A stretch of DNA of 44,681 nt from Bradyrhizobium oropedii (GTDB lineage Bacteria; Pseudomonadota; Alphaproteobacteria; Rhizobiales; Xanthobacteraceae), in NCBI RefSeq assembly GCF_020889685.1, contig NZ_JACMYO010000058.1, positions 1-44,681 of the forward strand. The letters are read 5' to 3'. The first letter of the stretch is position 1; the number at the start of each line of letters is the position of its first letter. This document shows, piece by piece, positions 24,985 to 33,282 of the stretch. Below the pieces are notes generated by a model that was not told where the DNA came from, made no database searches, and saw only the letters and a list, made by a program, of their open reading frames with translations. The translations under genes and the position numbers were made by a program.

Positions 24985-25102
24985 AAGCCCGCGATATGGC
25001 GATGGCCGAGCCGCAGCGACGATGCCTGCGCAGGTGCGGCCGCGCAACTCCCATGCGCCGAGCCCGATCGCGGGGATCGCCATTGCCTTCCGTGACGTCC
25101 AC
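24985..25102 (-). pseudogene. Remnant of the 5' end of an aldo/keto reductase gene
   Basis: Read on the minus strand, GTG-GAC-GTC-ACG-GAA-GGC-AAT-GGC is followed, after a small deletion, by a segment encoding IPAIGLGAWELRGRTCAGIV and, after a second indel, LRLGHRH. The intact gene at 4738-5523 reads VVEGNG, IPAIGLGTWELRGRTCARIV and LRLGYRH at the same order and spacing. No more of the gene follows. It is therefore a short decayed copy of the first 40 or so codons, with at least two frameshifts. Confidence 0.75.
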
Positions 25103-25419
25103 GCGCCCGTCATGGGCACGCGAACCCGTGCCTCCCAACTCAACTCTGCGTGGTACCGCGCACGACGATTCGTTCTGCGGCGCAGGCACGTCGAACATCA
25201 TCTTCTCATTCCGCGCACGACTTCGCCGACGCTCCCCACGCAATCGCGTCATGCGCAGGAAAACCCGCCCCGGCCGCCTGTGTCGCGCCTTCAAATATGC
25301 ATTTTCTGTGGCAACGACCGAAGCCGACTGCTATGGCCGATGTGGGGTTGCCTGCGTAGCAGGATTTTTTTCGATTTGGGGCCGGGCGATCGTCTTCGCC
25401 CATGCAGTGATTTCAAAAA
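25103..25419. other. Non-coding stretch before the autotransporter gene
   Basis: This 317-bp stretch has no supported gene. Frames are open because of GC content but lack ribosome sites and similarity. A T-run (about 25366-25372) and a short hairpin GGGCGA-N6-TCGCCC (25384-25401) precede the autotransporter start. I cannot identify a clear promoter. Confidence 0.45.
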
Positions 25420-28400
25420 ATGCTTTCTTCAAAAATGCGTTCCGCATTTGGAATCGTTTCGGCAATCGGCAACCGCACAAGATACGTTCAGGCGTCGCTC
25501 AAATGGCTCCTTGTGGCGCTCTTTCAACTCGCTCTCATATCGCCTTCCTTCGCGATATCTGCCGGTTGCAGTCAGATCAACGCGACGTGGGGCGGCGGAC
25601 TCTCGGTCGCATCGTCTGCGGAGCAATATCTGACATACAGCCTTTTGGCCGGTGAGAAGCTCACCTATTCGGCCACGACGTCGGGAGATACGAATCCACC
25701 CTCGAACCGTACCAGCGGTGCCGGATTCGCGCTCTACGGGCAGAACGGAAACACTGTCATTCTCGAGCAGTACGGAGCAGCAGGCAGCGAACTCAATCTC
25801 AACGGCAGTTACGTTCTTCCGCTGAATGATACTCAATTCATCGTCTATGCCTGGAGCACTGCAACTGGTTCTACCCAGGCGACCGTGACCTGCTCGGCTC
25901 CGCCGACCGTGACGGCGATATCGCCGACATCCGGGCCTCTGAGCGGCGGCAACTCGGTCGTGATCACGGGCACGAACTTCATCGGCACCACGGGCGCCGG
26001 CGGTGTGAAATTCGGCGCCACGAATGCGACGAGCTACACCGTCAATTCCGACACCCAGATCACCGCGTTCGCGCCGAGCGGTTCTGCGGGCACCGTCGAT
26101 GTGACCGTCACGAATAGCGGGAATACGTCGGTGACTTCGGCCGCCGACCAGTATACTTACGTCGCGCCACCGACCGTCACCTCGATCTCGCCGACGGCGG
26201 GGCCGACAGCCGGTGGCACCACGGTGATCATTACCGGCACCAATCTGACGAGCGCGACGGGGGTCACATTCGGCGCATCGGCGGCGACGACCTTCACGGT
26301 CAATTCCGCAACCCGGATCACAGCGACCTCGCCTGCCGGCACCGGCACGGTCGACATCAGGGTGGCGACCGCAGGCGGCACGTCGCCGACGTCAGCCGCC
26401 GACCAGTTCACTTATGTCGCAGCTCCCACCGTTACCTCGATCTCTCCGACGTCGGGTCCGGGCGCTGGCGGCACGACCGTGACTATCACCGGCACCAACT
26501 TCTCGGGAGCCACGGCCGTGACCTTCGGGGCGACGTCCGCAGCCGGTTTCACCGTCTTGTCGCCCACCACGATCACAGCGACTTCGCCCGCAGGCGCGGG
26601 CACGGTCGATGTCAGGGTGGCTTCCGTGGGCGGAACGTCGGCAATATCGGCAGCCGACCAGTTCACGTATATTCAGTCCCCGACCGTCACTTCGCTTTCC
26701 CCCACCGCCGGCCCGACGGCCGGCGGCACCTCCGTGATCATCACCGGCACCAACTTCACGGGTGTAACGGCGGTGACCTTCGGCGGCACGGCCGCCGCGA
26801 GCTTCACCTTGAATTCCGCCACGTCGATCACCGCGACCTCACCGGCCGGTACCGGCACGGTCGATATCAGGGTCACGACCGCAGGCGGGACCTCGGCGAC
26901 GACGGCAGCCGACCAGTTCACCTTCGTCGCGCCACCGACCGTCAGCTCGATTTCGCCGACAACGGGGCCACAGACGGCCGGCACAACGGTGATCATCACC
27001 GGCACCAATCTGTCGGGTGCGACGGCGGTGACGTTTGGCGCAACCGCTGCAACGGGCTTCACGGTCAATTCCGCGACCCAGATCACCGCAACGTCGCCCG
27101 CCGGCATCGGCACTGTCGACATCAGAGTGACGACAGTCGGTGGGACTTCGGCCACGTCAGCCGGCGACCAGTTCACTTATGTCGCAGCCCCCACCGTCAC
27201 CTCGATCTCTCCGACGTCGGGTCCAGGCACCGGCGGCGCGACCGTGACCATCACCGGCACCAACTTCTCGGGAGCGACGGCCGTCACGTTCGGGGCGACG
27301 GCCGCGGTGGGTTTCACCGTCGTGTCTCCCACCACAATCACCGCGACCTCGCCCGCAGGCGCGGGCACGGTCGATATCAGGGTAACCACCCTCGGCGGCA
27401 CCTCGGCCACGTCGGCCGCGGATCTGTTCACCTATATTCCGGGACCCGCGGTCACCTCGATCTCCCCGACGACAGGTTCTCAGACCGGCGGCACGACAGT
27501 CACCATCACCGGCTCCAATTTCACGGGTGTAACGGCGGTGACCTTCGGTGCCACAGCCGCGGCAAGCTTCACCTTCAACTCCGCGACATCGATCACCGCG
27601 ACCTCGCCGGCCGGCACCGGCACGGTTGATATCAGGGTCACGACCGCGGGTGGCACCTCGGCAACCTCGGCCGCCGACCAGTTCACCTATATCGGGCCAC
27701 CAACCGTTACCTCGATCTCGCCGACTGCGGGACCCTTGGCAGGTGGCACCACGGTCACCATCACTGGTTCGGGCTTCACGGGCACCACCGCTGTGACCTT
27801 CGGCGCAACGGCCGCCGCCAGCTTCACCGTCAATTCAGCGACCTCGATCACCGCGACATCGCCCGCTGGAACCGGCACCGTGGACATCCGCGTGACCACG
27901 ATCGGCGGCACCTCGGCGATTTCGGCCGCCGATCGCTTCGCCTATGCAGCGGCTCCGACCGTGACGGCAGTCGCACCGCCGGCCGGGCCGGTTGCGGGCG
28001 GCGCCTCGGTGACGATCACCGGCACCGGCTTCACCGGTGCGATGGCGGTGACCTTCGGCGCCACCGCTGCGACCAGCTTTACGGTCAATTCCGCGACCTC
28101 GATCACCGCGGTCTCCCCTGCCGGAGCAGGTACCGTCGATATCAGGGTGACCAATCCGGTCGGGACCTCGGCCACCGCTGCGGCCGACCAGTTCACCTAC
28201 ACGGCGGCGCCGACGGTGACGTTGATCTCGCCGGCATCGGGACCGGCTCCCGGCGGTACGGCGGTGACCATCACCGGCACCGGCTTCACCGGTGCGACGG
28301 CGGTGACCTTCGGCGCCACGGCCGCGACCAGCTTCACGGTCAATTCCGCGACGTCGATCACCGCGACGGCGCCCGCCGGCTCAGCTGTCGTCGATATCAG

Positions 28401-30198
28401 GGTGACGACCGCAGGGGGAACGTCCGCAACCTCGGCCGCGGATCAGTTCAGCTACCTGGCGGCGCCCGTGATCACGTCGATCTCGCCGACAACAGGTCCT
28501 GCGGTGGGCGGCACCTCCGTAACCATCGCCGGATCAGGTTTCGGTGGAACGACGGGCGCCGGCGCAGTCAGGTTCGGTGCTGTGAACGCGGCCAGCTACA
28601 CGGTCAATTCGGCGAACTCGATCACGGCCGTCTCGCCACCCGGTACGGGCACGGTGGACATCGTCGTGACCAACAATTCGCAGGCGTCCTCCGTCACGGC
28701 CGGCGGTCGCTTCACCTATCAATCGGCAACGACGCAGACCGCGCTGGCTTCATCACAGAATCCGAGCCAATTCGGGCAATCCGTGACGTTCACCGCAACC
28801 GTCACCGCGTCCGGCGGAACTCCCGCGGGCACGGTCACATTCGCCGACAGCGGCGCAACGATCGGCTCCGCGACCTTGTCGAGCGGCGTTGCGACCCTCG
28901 CCGTCTCGACGCTTGCGATCGGCAGCCATACGATCACCGCGAGCTACGGCGGCAGCACCACGTTTGCGTCCAGCAACTCACCGTCGCTTGCGCAGACGGT
29001 CAACGTGCCGATCGACAGCGTGCGATTGCGGGCGCTTCAGCTCAACGTCACCAAGATGGTGGCGCAGACATCGGGCCAGGCGATATCAGGCGCAATCGAT
29101 GACGCAATCGCCGACAGCTTCAACGATGGCGGCGCCTTCATGACACCGGGCAACGGACGCATCCGGTTCAATTTCTCTGCCGATCCGCGCGATGGCGATG
29201 GGGCCGAGCCAGCAACGACCACACCTGGTTTCGCCAGCAGCGCGTTTGGCGCTGACGGACGCCGCGACGCATCGTCGTTCGGTGGAGCGCGCCGCAGCGG
29301 CCCGCGGGTCGACGATGCCTTTGCGGCGATCGCTCAACAGATGCCGAAGAAAGCGCCTCCGAAATGGCAGGAGGAGAAGCAGTGGCTGCTCTGGGCCGAC
29401 GTGCGCAGCGCGGGCATCGACCGCTGGGGCACGACGAACGCCAATGGCGTGGCGCAGACCTCGCAGGCTTCGCTCTACGGCCAGCAGGTCAATGCGTTGA
29501 TGGGCCTGACCTACAAAGCGACGCCGACCCTGGCAATCGGCGTCGTGGGCGGCTGGGAAACCTTCAGCTACACCGAGCAGGACATCAACGGAAAGCTCAA
29601 GGGCGATGGCTGGACCACCGGCACCTATCTCGGCTGGAAGATCCTGCCGACGCTGCGTTACGACGCGGCCGTCACCTACTCCGGCATCGGATACAATGGC
29701 ATCGCCGGCACCGCGCAGGGCAATTTCACCGGCGAGCGCTGGATGTTCGCGACCGGCCTGACCGGCACGTACAAGACCGCCGGCTTCCTGATCGAGCCGT
29801 CCGCGAGGCTCTATGCGCTCAGGGAGCATCAGAACAGCTACGTCGACTCCCTCGGGACCCAGCAAGGCACCCACGACTTCATGAGCGGACGCGCCTCGGG
29901 GGGCGTGAAGGCCGCCTACCCGGTCCCGTGGCTGGACAGTGGCATCGTGCTCACGCCGTTCGCCGGGCTCTACGGCGACTATTACTTCAACAAGGAAGAT
30001 AGCGGCGCGATCCTTGCCGCAGGTAGCCTCCCGCTCGCATCGACACCCCTGCTGCAAGGATGGTCGGCGCGTGCGACCGGCGGTCTCGCCGCGCGCTTCC
30101 CCGGCGGAGCCGGTGTCGCGATCGGCGGAGAATTCGGCGGCCTTGGCAGCAACACCCAGATCTGGACGTTGAGCGCGAAAGCAAATGTGCCGTTCTGA
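25420..30198 (+). CDS. Giant IPT/TIG-repeat autotransporter
   Basis: The 1592-aa surface protein starts at ATG 25420 (alternative ATG 25435; no clear ribosome site for either). Order of parts: an extended basic N-terminus and signal peptide (to about residue 46, cleavage near FAIS); a unique beta-rich domain with two Cys (about 50-160); eleven IPT/TIG immunoglobulin-like repeats (161-1102); one bacterial Ig-like domain of the Big_3 type (about 1103-1195, 'SGGTPAGTVTFADSG'); a linker with low-complexity charge (about 1200-1310); a C-terminal autotransporter beta-barrel (about 1315-1592) starting near 'WLLWADVRSAGIDRWG' and ending in Phe (ANVPF), the outer-membrane signature. It is probably exported by its own barrel and displayed as a long stalk for adhesion or biofilm. 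No passenger enzyme domain is seen. Confidence 0.9.
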   Translation: MLSSKMRSAFGIVSAIGNRTRYVQASLKWLLVALFQLALISPSFAISAGCSQINATWGGGLSVASSAEQYLTYSLLAGEKLTYSATTSGDTNPPSNRTSGAGFALYGQNGNTVILEQYGAAGSELNLNGSYVLPLNDTQFIVYAWSTATGSTQATVTCSAPPTVTAISPTSGPLSGGNSVVITGTNFIGTTGAGGVKFGATNATSYTVNSDTQITAFAPSGSAGTVDVTVTNSGNTSVTSAADQYTYVAPPTVTSISPTAGPTAGGTTVIITGTNLTSATGVTFGASAATTFTVNSATRITATSPAGTGTVDIRVATAGGTSPTSAADQFTYVAAPTVTSISPTSGPGAGGTTVTITGTNFSGATAVTFGATSAAGFTVLSPTTITATSPAGAGTVDVRVASVGGTSAISAADQFTYIQSPTVTSLSPTAGPTAGGTSVIITGTNFTGVTAVTFGGTAAASFTLNSATSITATSPAGTGTVDIRVTTAGGTSATTAADQFTFVAPPTVSSISPTTGPQTAGTTVIITGTNLSGATAVTFGATAATGFTVNSATQITATSPAGIGTVDIRVTTVGGTSATSAGDQFTYVAAPTVTSISPTSGPGTGGATVTITGTNFSGATAVTFGATAAVGFTVVSPTTITATSPAGAGTVDIRVTTLGGTSATSAADLFTYIPGPAVTSISPTTGSQTGGTTVTITGSNFTGVTAVTFGATAAASFTFNSATSITATSPAGTGTVDIRVTTAGGTSATSAADQFTYIGPPTVTSISPTAGPLAGGTTVTITGSGFTGTTAVTFGATAAASFTVNSATSITATSPAGTGTVDIRVTTIGGTSAISAADRFAYAAAPTVTAVAPPAGPVAGGASVTITGTGFTGAMAVTFGATAATSFTVNSATSITAVSPAGAGTVDIRVTNPVGTSATAAADQFTYTAAPTVTLISPASGPAPGGTAVTITGTGFTGATAVTFGATAATSFTVNSATSITATAPAGSAVVDIRVTTAGGTSATSAADQFSYLAAPVITSISPTTGPAVGGTSVTIAGSGFGGTTGAGAVRFGAVNAASYTVNSANSITAVSPPGTGTVDIVVTNNSQASSVTAGGRFTYQSATTQTALASSQNPSQFGQSVTFTATVTASGGTPAGTVTFADSGATIGSATLSSGVATLAVSTLAIGSHTITASYGGSTTFASSNSPSLAQTVNVPIDSVRLRALQLNVTKMVAQTSGQAISGAIDDAIADSFNDGGAFMTPGNGRIRFNFSADPRDGDGAEPATTTPGFASSAFGADGRRDASSFGGARRSGPRVDDAFAAIAQQMPKKAPPKWQEEKQWLLWADVRSAGIDRWGTTNANGVAQTSQASLYGQQVNALMGLTYKATPTLAIGVVGGWETFSYTEQDINGKLKGDGWTTGTYLGWKILPTLRYDAAVTYSGIGYNGIAGTAQGNFTGERWMFATGLTGTYKTAGFLIEPSARLYALREHQNSYVDSLGTQQGTHDFMSGRASGGVKAAYPVPWLDSGIVLTPFAGLYGDYYFNKEDSGAILAAGSLPLASTPLLQGWSARATGGLAARFPGGAGVAIGGEFGGLGSNTQIWTLSAKANVPF
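25900..28725 (+). repeat. Eleven tandem IPT/TIG repeats (255-bp unit)
   Basis: Units begin at 25900, 26167, 26422, 26677, 26932, 27187, 27442, 27697, 27952, 28207 and 28462. Units 2 to 10 are exactly 255 bp (85 residues); units 1 and 11 are longer by a TGAG-containing insertion. Each starts PTVTSISPTxGP-type and ends AADQFTY. Units 2-3-4 resemble units 5-6-7 one by one, giving a 765-bp higher-order period. This suggests duplication of a three-unit block. Confidence 0.92.
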
Positions 30199-30331
30199 TA
30201 TCTGCGCGGAACTTCTCAGACGAGCATTGCCTGCTGTCGCGAAGCAACTGCGCGATGCGAGCTCAATTGCGCACGAAGTACAGTAGCGTTCTCGGCGTCA
30301 ACCGGTAGGCCGGCGAACTGTTCGACACGAA

Positions 30332-30348
30332 GCTGCCGTTGCGGCAGC
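30332..30348 (+). terminator. Weak hairpin downstream of the autotransporter gene
   Basis: GCTGCCG and CGGCAGC arms are closed by TTG, 134 nt past the stop. No T-run follows. A second imperfect hairpin (30390-30409) lies between the autotransporter and the convergent XRE gene. The 265-bp gap otherwise shows nothing specific. Confidence 0.3.
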
Positions 30349-30463
30349 ATCGAAATAGTCCCGTTCATCACCAAACGCCGTGATTATGGGTCCGGGCTCT
30401 CGCCGGGACGACGGCAGGAATGTGGCGCGTTGGCGCGATGACGGCGAAGAACGCCCTACCGGC

Positions 30464-30811
30464 TCAAGTCGCCGTCGGCTCGCTCGACAGCGCGGCGAAC
30501 ACCATCTCCGGCGAATGCGCGATCACCGCGAGCAGCGCGCGGGCGGGTCCACGCGGCGCGCGCTTGCCCTGCTCCCAGTTCCGGATGGTTTCGACGGGCA
30601 CGCCGAGCTTCGCGGCGAATTCGAGCTGGGTGAGCCTGGCCCGGCGGCGCAAATCACGCACGACGAGATCGCGTACTGCCGGCTGCGCGGCCACGGGCTG
30701 CATCGCTGCCTCGGCCGGGTGTGCAGGCACCAGCAGGATTTCCTGCCCGTCGCGCAGTTCGACGATCCGTCCGTCCGCCTTGAGCCGCAACCGCTGCATG
30801 ATGGCCCCCAT
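30464..30811 (-). CDS. XRE-type helix-turn-helix protein
   Basis: The 115-aa protein (start MGAIMQRLRL, alternative 4 codons later) has a C-terminal Xre-type helix-turn-helix: 'RDLRRRARLTQLEFAAKLGVPVETIRNWEQGKRAPRGPARALLAVI' (about 52-97). The N-terminal 45 residues (RLKADGRIVELRDGQEILLVP) are a small beta-like arm. Such proteins are often annotated as antitoxins of the HigA/NadS kind. No toxin gene is adjacent, so it is listed simply as a DNA-binding regulator. It converges with the autotransporter gene. Confidence 0.85.
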   Translation of the reverse strand: MGAIMQRLRLKADGRIVELRDGQEILLVPAHPAEAAMQPVAAQPAVRDLVVRDLRRRARLTQLEFAAKLGVPVETIRNWEQGKRAPRGPARALLAVIAHSPEMVFAALSSEPTAT

Positions 30812-30892
30812 GATGGCCCTTTGGAGATAGGAGCATCATCCGCCAACCCCGTTAAGGCGCGATTAACGATAAACCGGCCCTCAGGCGCCGGC

Positions 30893-32313
30893 CTATTTCA
30901 GCCCGAACCACAGCGTGGCGATGCCGAGGAACGAGAAGAAGCCGACCACGTCGGTGACGGTCGTGACGAAGGTGCCGGAGGCGACCGCCGGGTCGGCTCG
31001 CACCCGTTCCAGCACCATCGGGATCAGGATGCCGCCGAGCGCGCCGGCGACCAGATTGCAGATGATCGCGAGCCCGATCACGATGCCGAGGCCCGGGATC
31101 TTGAACCAGGCCACCGCGGCGATGCCGGTGATGACGGCAAACGCAATGCCGTTGACCAGCCCGACCATGGTCTCGCGCAGCACCACGCGCATCGCGTTGA
31201 ACGCACCGAGCTCGCGGGTGGCGAGCGCACGCACCGCGACCGTCATGGTCTGGGTCGCGGCATTGCCGCCCTGGCTCGCCACGATCGGCGCCAGCACCGC
31301 GAGCGCCACCATCTTCTCGAGCTGGCCCTCGAACAGGCCGAGCACCGACGAAGCCAGGAACGCGGTCGCGAGATTGACCAGCAGCCAGTTGAAGCGGCCG
31401 CGGGCGATGGTCCAGACCGTGTCGGACAGCTCTTCGGGATGGGTGACGCCGCCGAGCGCCTTCAAGTCCTCGTCGGCCTCCTCCTCGATCACGTCGACGA
31501 CGTCGTCATGGTGATCACGCCGACCAGCCGGTCGGTGGTGTCGACTACGGGAGCCGCGACCAGATTGTACTTGCCGAATATGCGGGCGACCTCTTCCTGG
31601 TCCTCCAGCGCGGAGACCCGGCGGCGGTCCTCGTCGATCAGGTCCTTGACCGGAACCGGGCGGCGCGCGCGCAGCAGCACGTCGAGCGGCATCGCGCCGA
31701 GCAGGTGCCGGTCTGCATCGACCACATAGATCTCGTAGAAGCGCTCCGGCAGATCGGGCGTGTCGCGCATGTAGTCGATCGCCTGCCCGACGTTCCAATC
31801 CGGCGGCACCGCGATGAACTCGGTCTGCATCCGTCGGCCGGCGGAATTCTCCGGATACAGCAGGCTGCGCTCGATGTCCTCGCGCTCGGCCGCCGGCAGC
31901 TTCTCCAGGATCTCTTCCTGGTCCTCCTCGTCGAGGCTCTCGAGGAGCTCGACGGCGTCGTCGGATTCGAGCTCGCGGACGCCCTCTGCAACGGTCTCCG
32001 GCTCGAGTTCCTCGAGGATCTCCTCGCGGACCGTTTCGTCGACCTCGTTGAGTGCCGAAAAATCGAAATCAGCGCCCGTGATCTCGACCAGCGTGACCCG
32101 GTCGTCCGGCTCCAGCGCCGCGATCAGGTCGCCGAGATCCGCCTCGTGCAGTTCCGCGACCACCTCACACAGCAGCGGCCGGTCGGCGGCGTGGATGGCC
32201 CGGGTGATCTCCGCGACGAATTCGCCGCGGAGCTGGCCCTCCTCGTCCCGCATCGACATCCGGGCCTGCGGGGCTGCCCCGGCGGGTTCGGCAATGTCGA
32301 TATTCTCGGCCAT
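30893..32313 (-). pseudogene. mgtE: Magnesium transporter MgtE, split by a one-base deletion
   Basis: Two frames make one MgtE. From ATG 32313 (MAENIDIAEPAG) come the MgtE_N superhelical domain and both CBS motifs, ending 'DRLVGVITMTTSST-stop' at 31489. The second frame resumes at 'DDVVDVIEEEADEDLKALGG' and carries the five-helix pore with 'VLAPIVASQGGNAATQTMTVAVRAL' to the stop at 30893. An intact gene would read VGVITIDDVVDVIEEEADED. The minus strand shows ACCATGACGACG where ACCATCGACGACG is expected, so one base is missing near 31507. Joined, the product is 473 aa, normal for MgtE. As read, a soluble gating half without pore would be made, which is non-functional. A sequencing error cannot be excluded. 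Confidence 0.85.
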
Positions 32314-32397
32314 GCCGTGTTTCGCCGGTTTGACAGGAGGGGAAAATCTGGTCTGATTGATGCGGAACGGATTACCTAATCGGTGGGGCCCAGTGCA

Positions 32398-33213
32398 ATG
32401 AGAAAGATGTCGAGCGCACCGCGACCGATCCTGAAGATTGTCGCGGCGCTGATCGCGCTCGCACCTTGCGGGCTGATCGGCTCGGCGCACGCGGCCGAGT
32501 GCTCGCGCAACGACGCGCTCGGCACCTCACGTGTGCTCGAGGTCGACCCTGCGACCTATCCGCGCGTCGGACTGAAGAGCTTTCCGCAGACCCTGCCGCT
32601 CAGGGATGGCGAGGTTGTGCTGACCTTCGACGACGGGCCGACACCTGGCGTCACCGACAAGGTGCTGACGGCGCTGGCAACCGAATGCGTGCAGGCCACC
32701 TTCTTCATGGTCGGCCGCAACGCGGCGGACCATCCCGATATGGTCCGCAAGATCGCGCGGCTCGGCCACAGCATCGGCTATCACAGCTGGGACCATCCGC
32801 ATCTCAACAAAATGCCGACGGATCTGGCCGAGGCGAACATCAATCGGGGGATCGAAGCGGTCCAGACGGCCTTGCGCGGCACAGCGAGCACGGTCCCGAG
32901 CACGCCGTTCTTCCGGTTCCCCTATTTCGAGTCGACGCCCGCGCTGCTCGATCGTCTGGAAAAGCGCGGTATCGCGGTGTTCGGAGCCGATTTCTGGGCC
33001 AGCGATTGGAACAAGATGACCCCCGAGGAGGAACTCAAGCTGCTTACCGGTCGGCTCGAAGGCCACCGCAACGGAATTATCCTGCTGCATGATCCGCAAA
33101 TGCGGACAGCCCAGATGCTGCCGGCCTTTCTAAGGTATCTGCGCGAGCATAATTATCACGTCGTCCACATCGTCCCGGCAGCGATGAAAACCGTGTCCGA
33201 CCGGACACATTGA
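32398..33213 (+). CDS. Secreted polysaccharide deacetylase (NodB homology), first of a pair
   Basis: The 271-aa product (start MRKMSSAPRPILKIVAALIA; a start 5 codons upstream is possible) has a signal peptide cleaved near AHAAE. The NodB domain has 'VLTFDDGPTPG' (motif 1), 'GYHSWDHPHLNKM' (motif 2, metal His pair), 'RFPYFEST' (motif 3), 'GADFWASDWNKM' (motif 4) and 'IILLHDPQMRT' (motif 5). It is a metal-dependent de-N-acetylase of peptidoglycan or an exported polysaccharide. It is divergent from mgtE by about 85 bp, with a paralogue directly downstream. Confidence 0.9.
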   Translation: MRKMSSAPRPILKIVAALIALAPCGLIGSAHAAECSRNDALGTSRVLEVDPATYPRVGLKSFPQTLPLRDGEVVLTFDDGPTPGVTDKVLTALATECVQATFFMVGRNAADHPDMVRKIARLGHSIGYHSWDHPHLNKMPTDLAEANINRGIEAVQTALRGTASTVPSTPFFRFPYFESTPALLDRLEKRGIAVFGADFWASDWNKMTPEEELKLLTGRLEGHRNGIILLHDPQMRTAQMLPAFLRYLREHNYHVVHIVPAAMKTVSDRTH

Positions 33214-33282
33214 ACCCGGGCCCCGAGCTGGATTACAGACTGTTAAGGCGGCGTTCATGGCGCCGCACCTAAGGATTCGTCA

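Noticed and set aside
25366..25372. T-run before the autotransporter as intrinsic terminator
   Set aside because: No stable GC-rich hairpin directly precedes the run, and there is no gene on the plus strand close upstream to terminate.
26157..28196. Chain of 84-aa frames on the minus strand with repeated MNWSAADVAEVPP starts
   Set aside because: They are mirror readings of the 255-bp IPT repeats. They recur at exactly the repeat period, have no ribosome sites and are explained by the codon pattern of the sense strand.
25900..28725. Tandem repeats as a CRISPR-like or minisatellite array
   Set aside because: The period is long (255 bp), in frame, without spacers, and encodes protein domains.
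30464..30811. XRE protein as half of a toxin-antitoxin pair
   Set aside because: No toxin-like ORF lies on either side: the autotransporter end is on one side and mgtE on the other.
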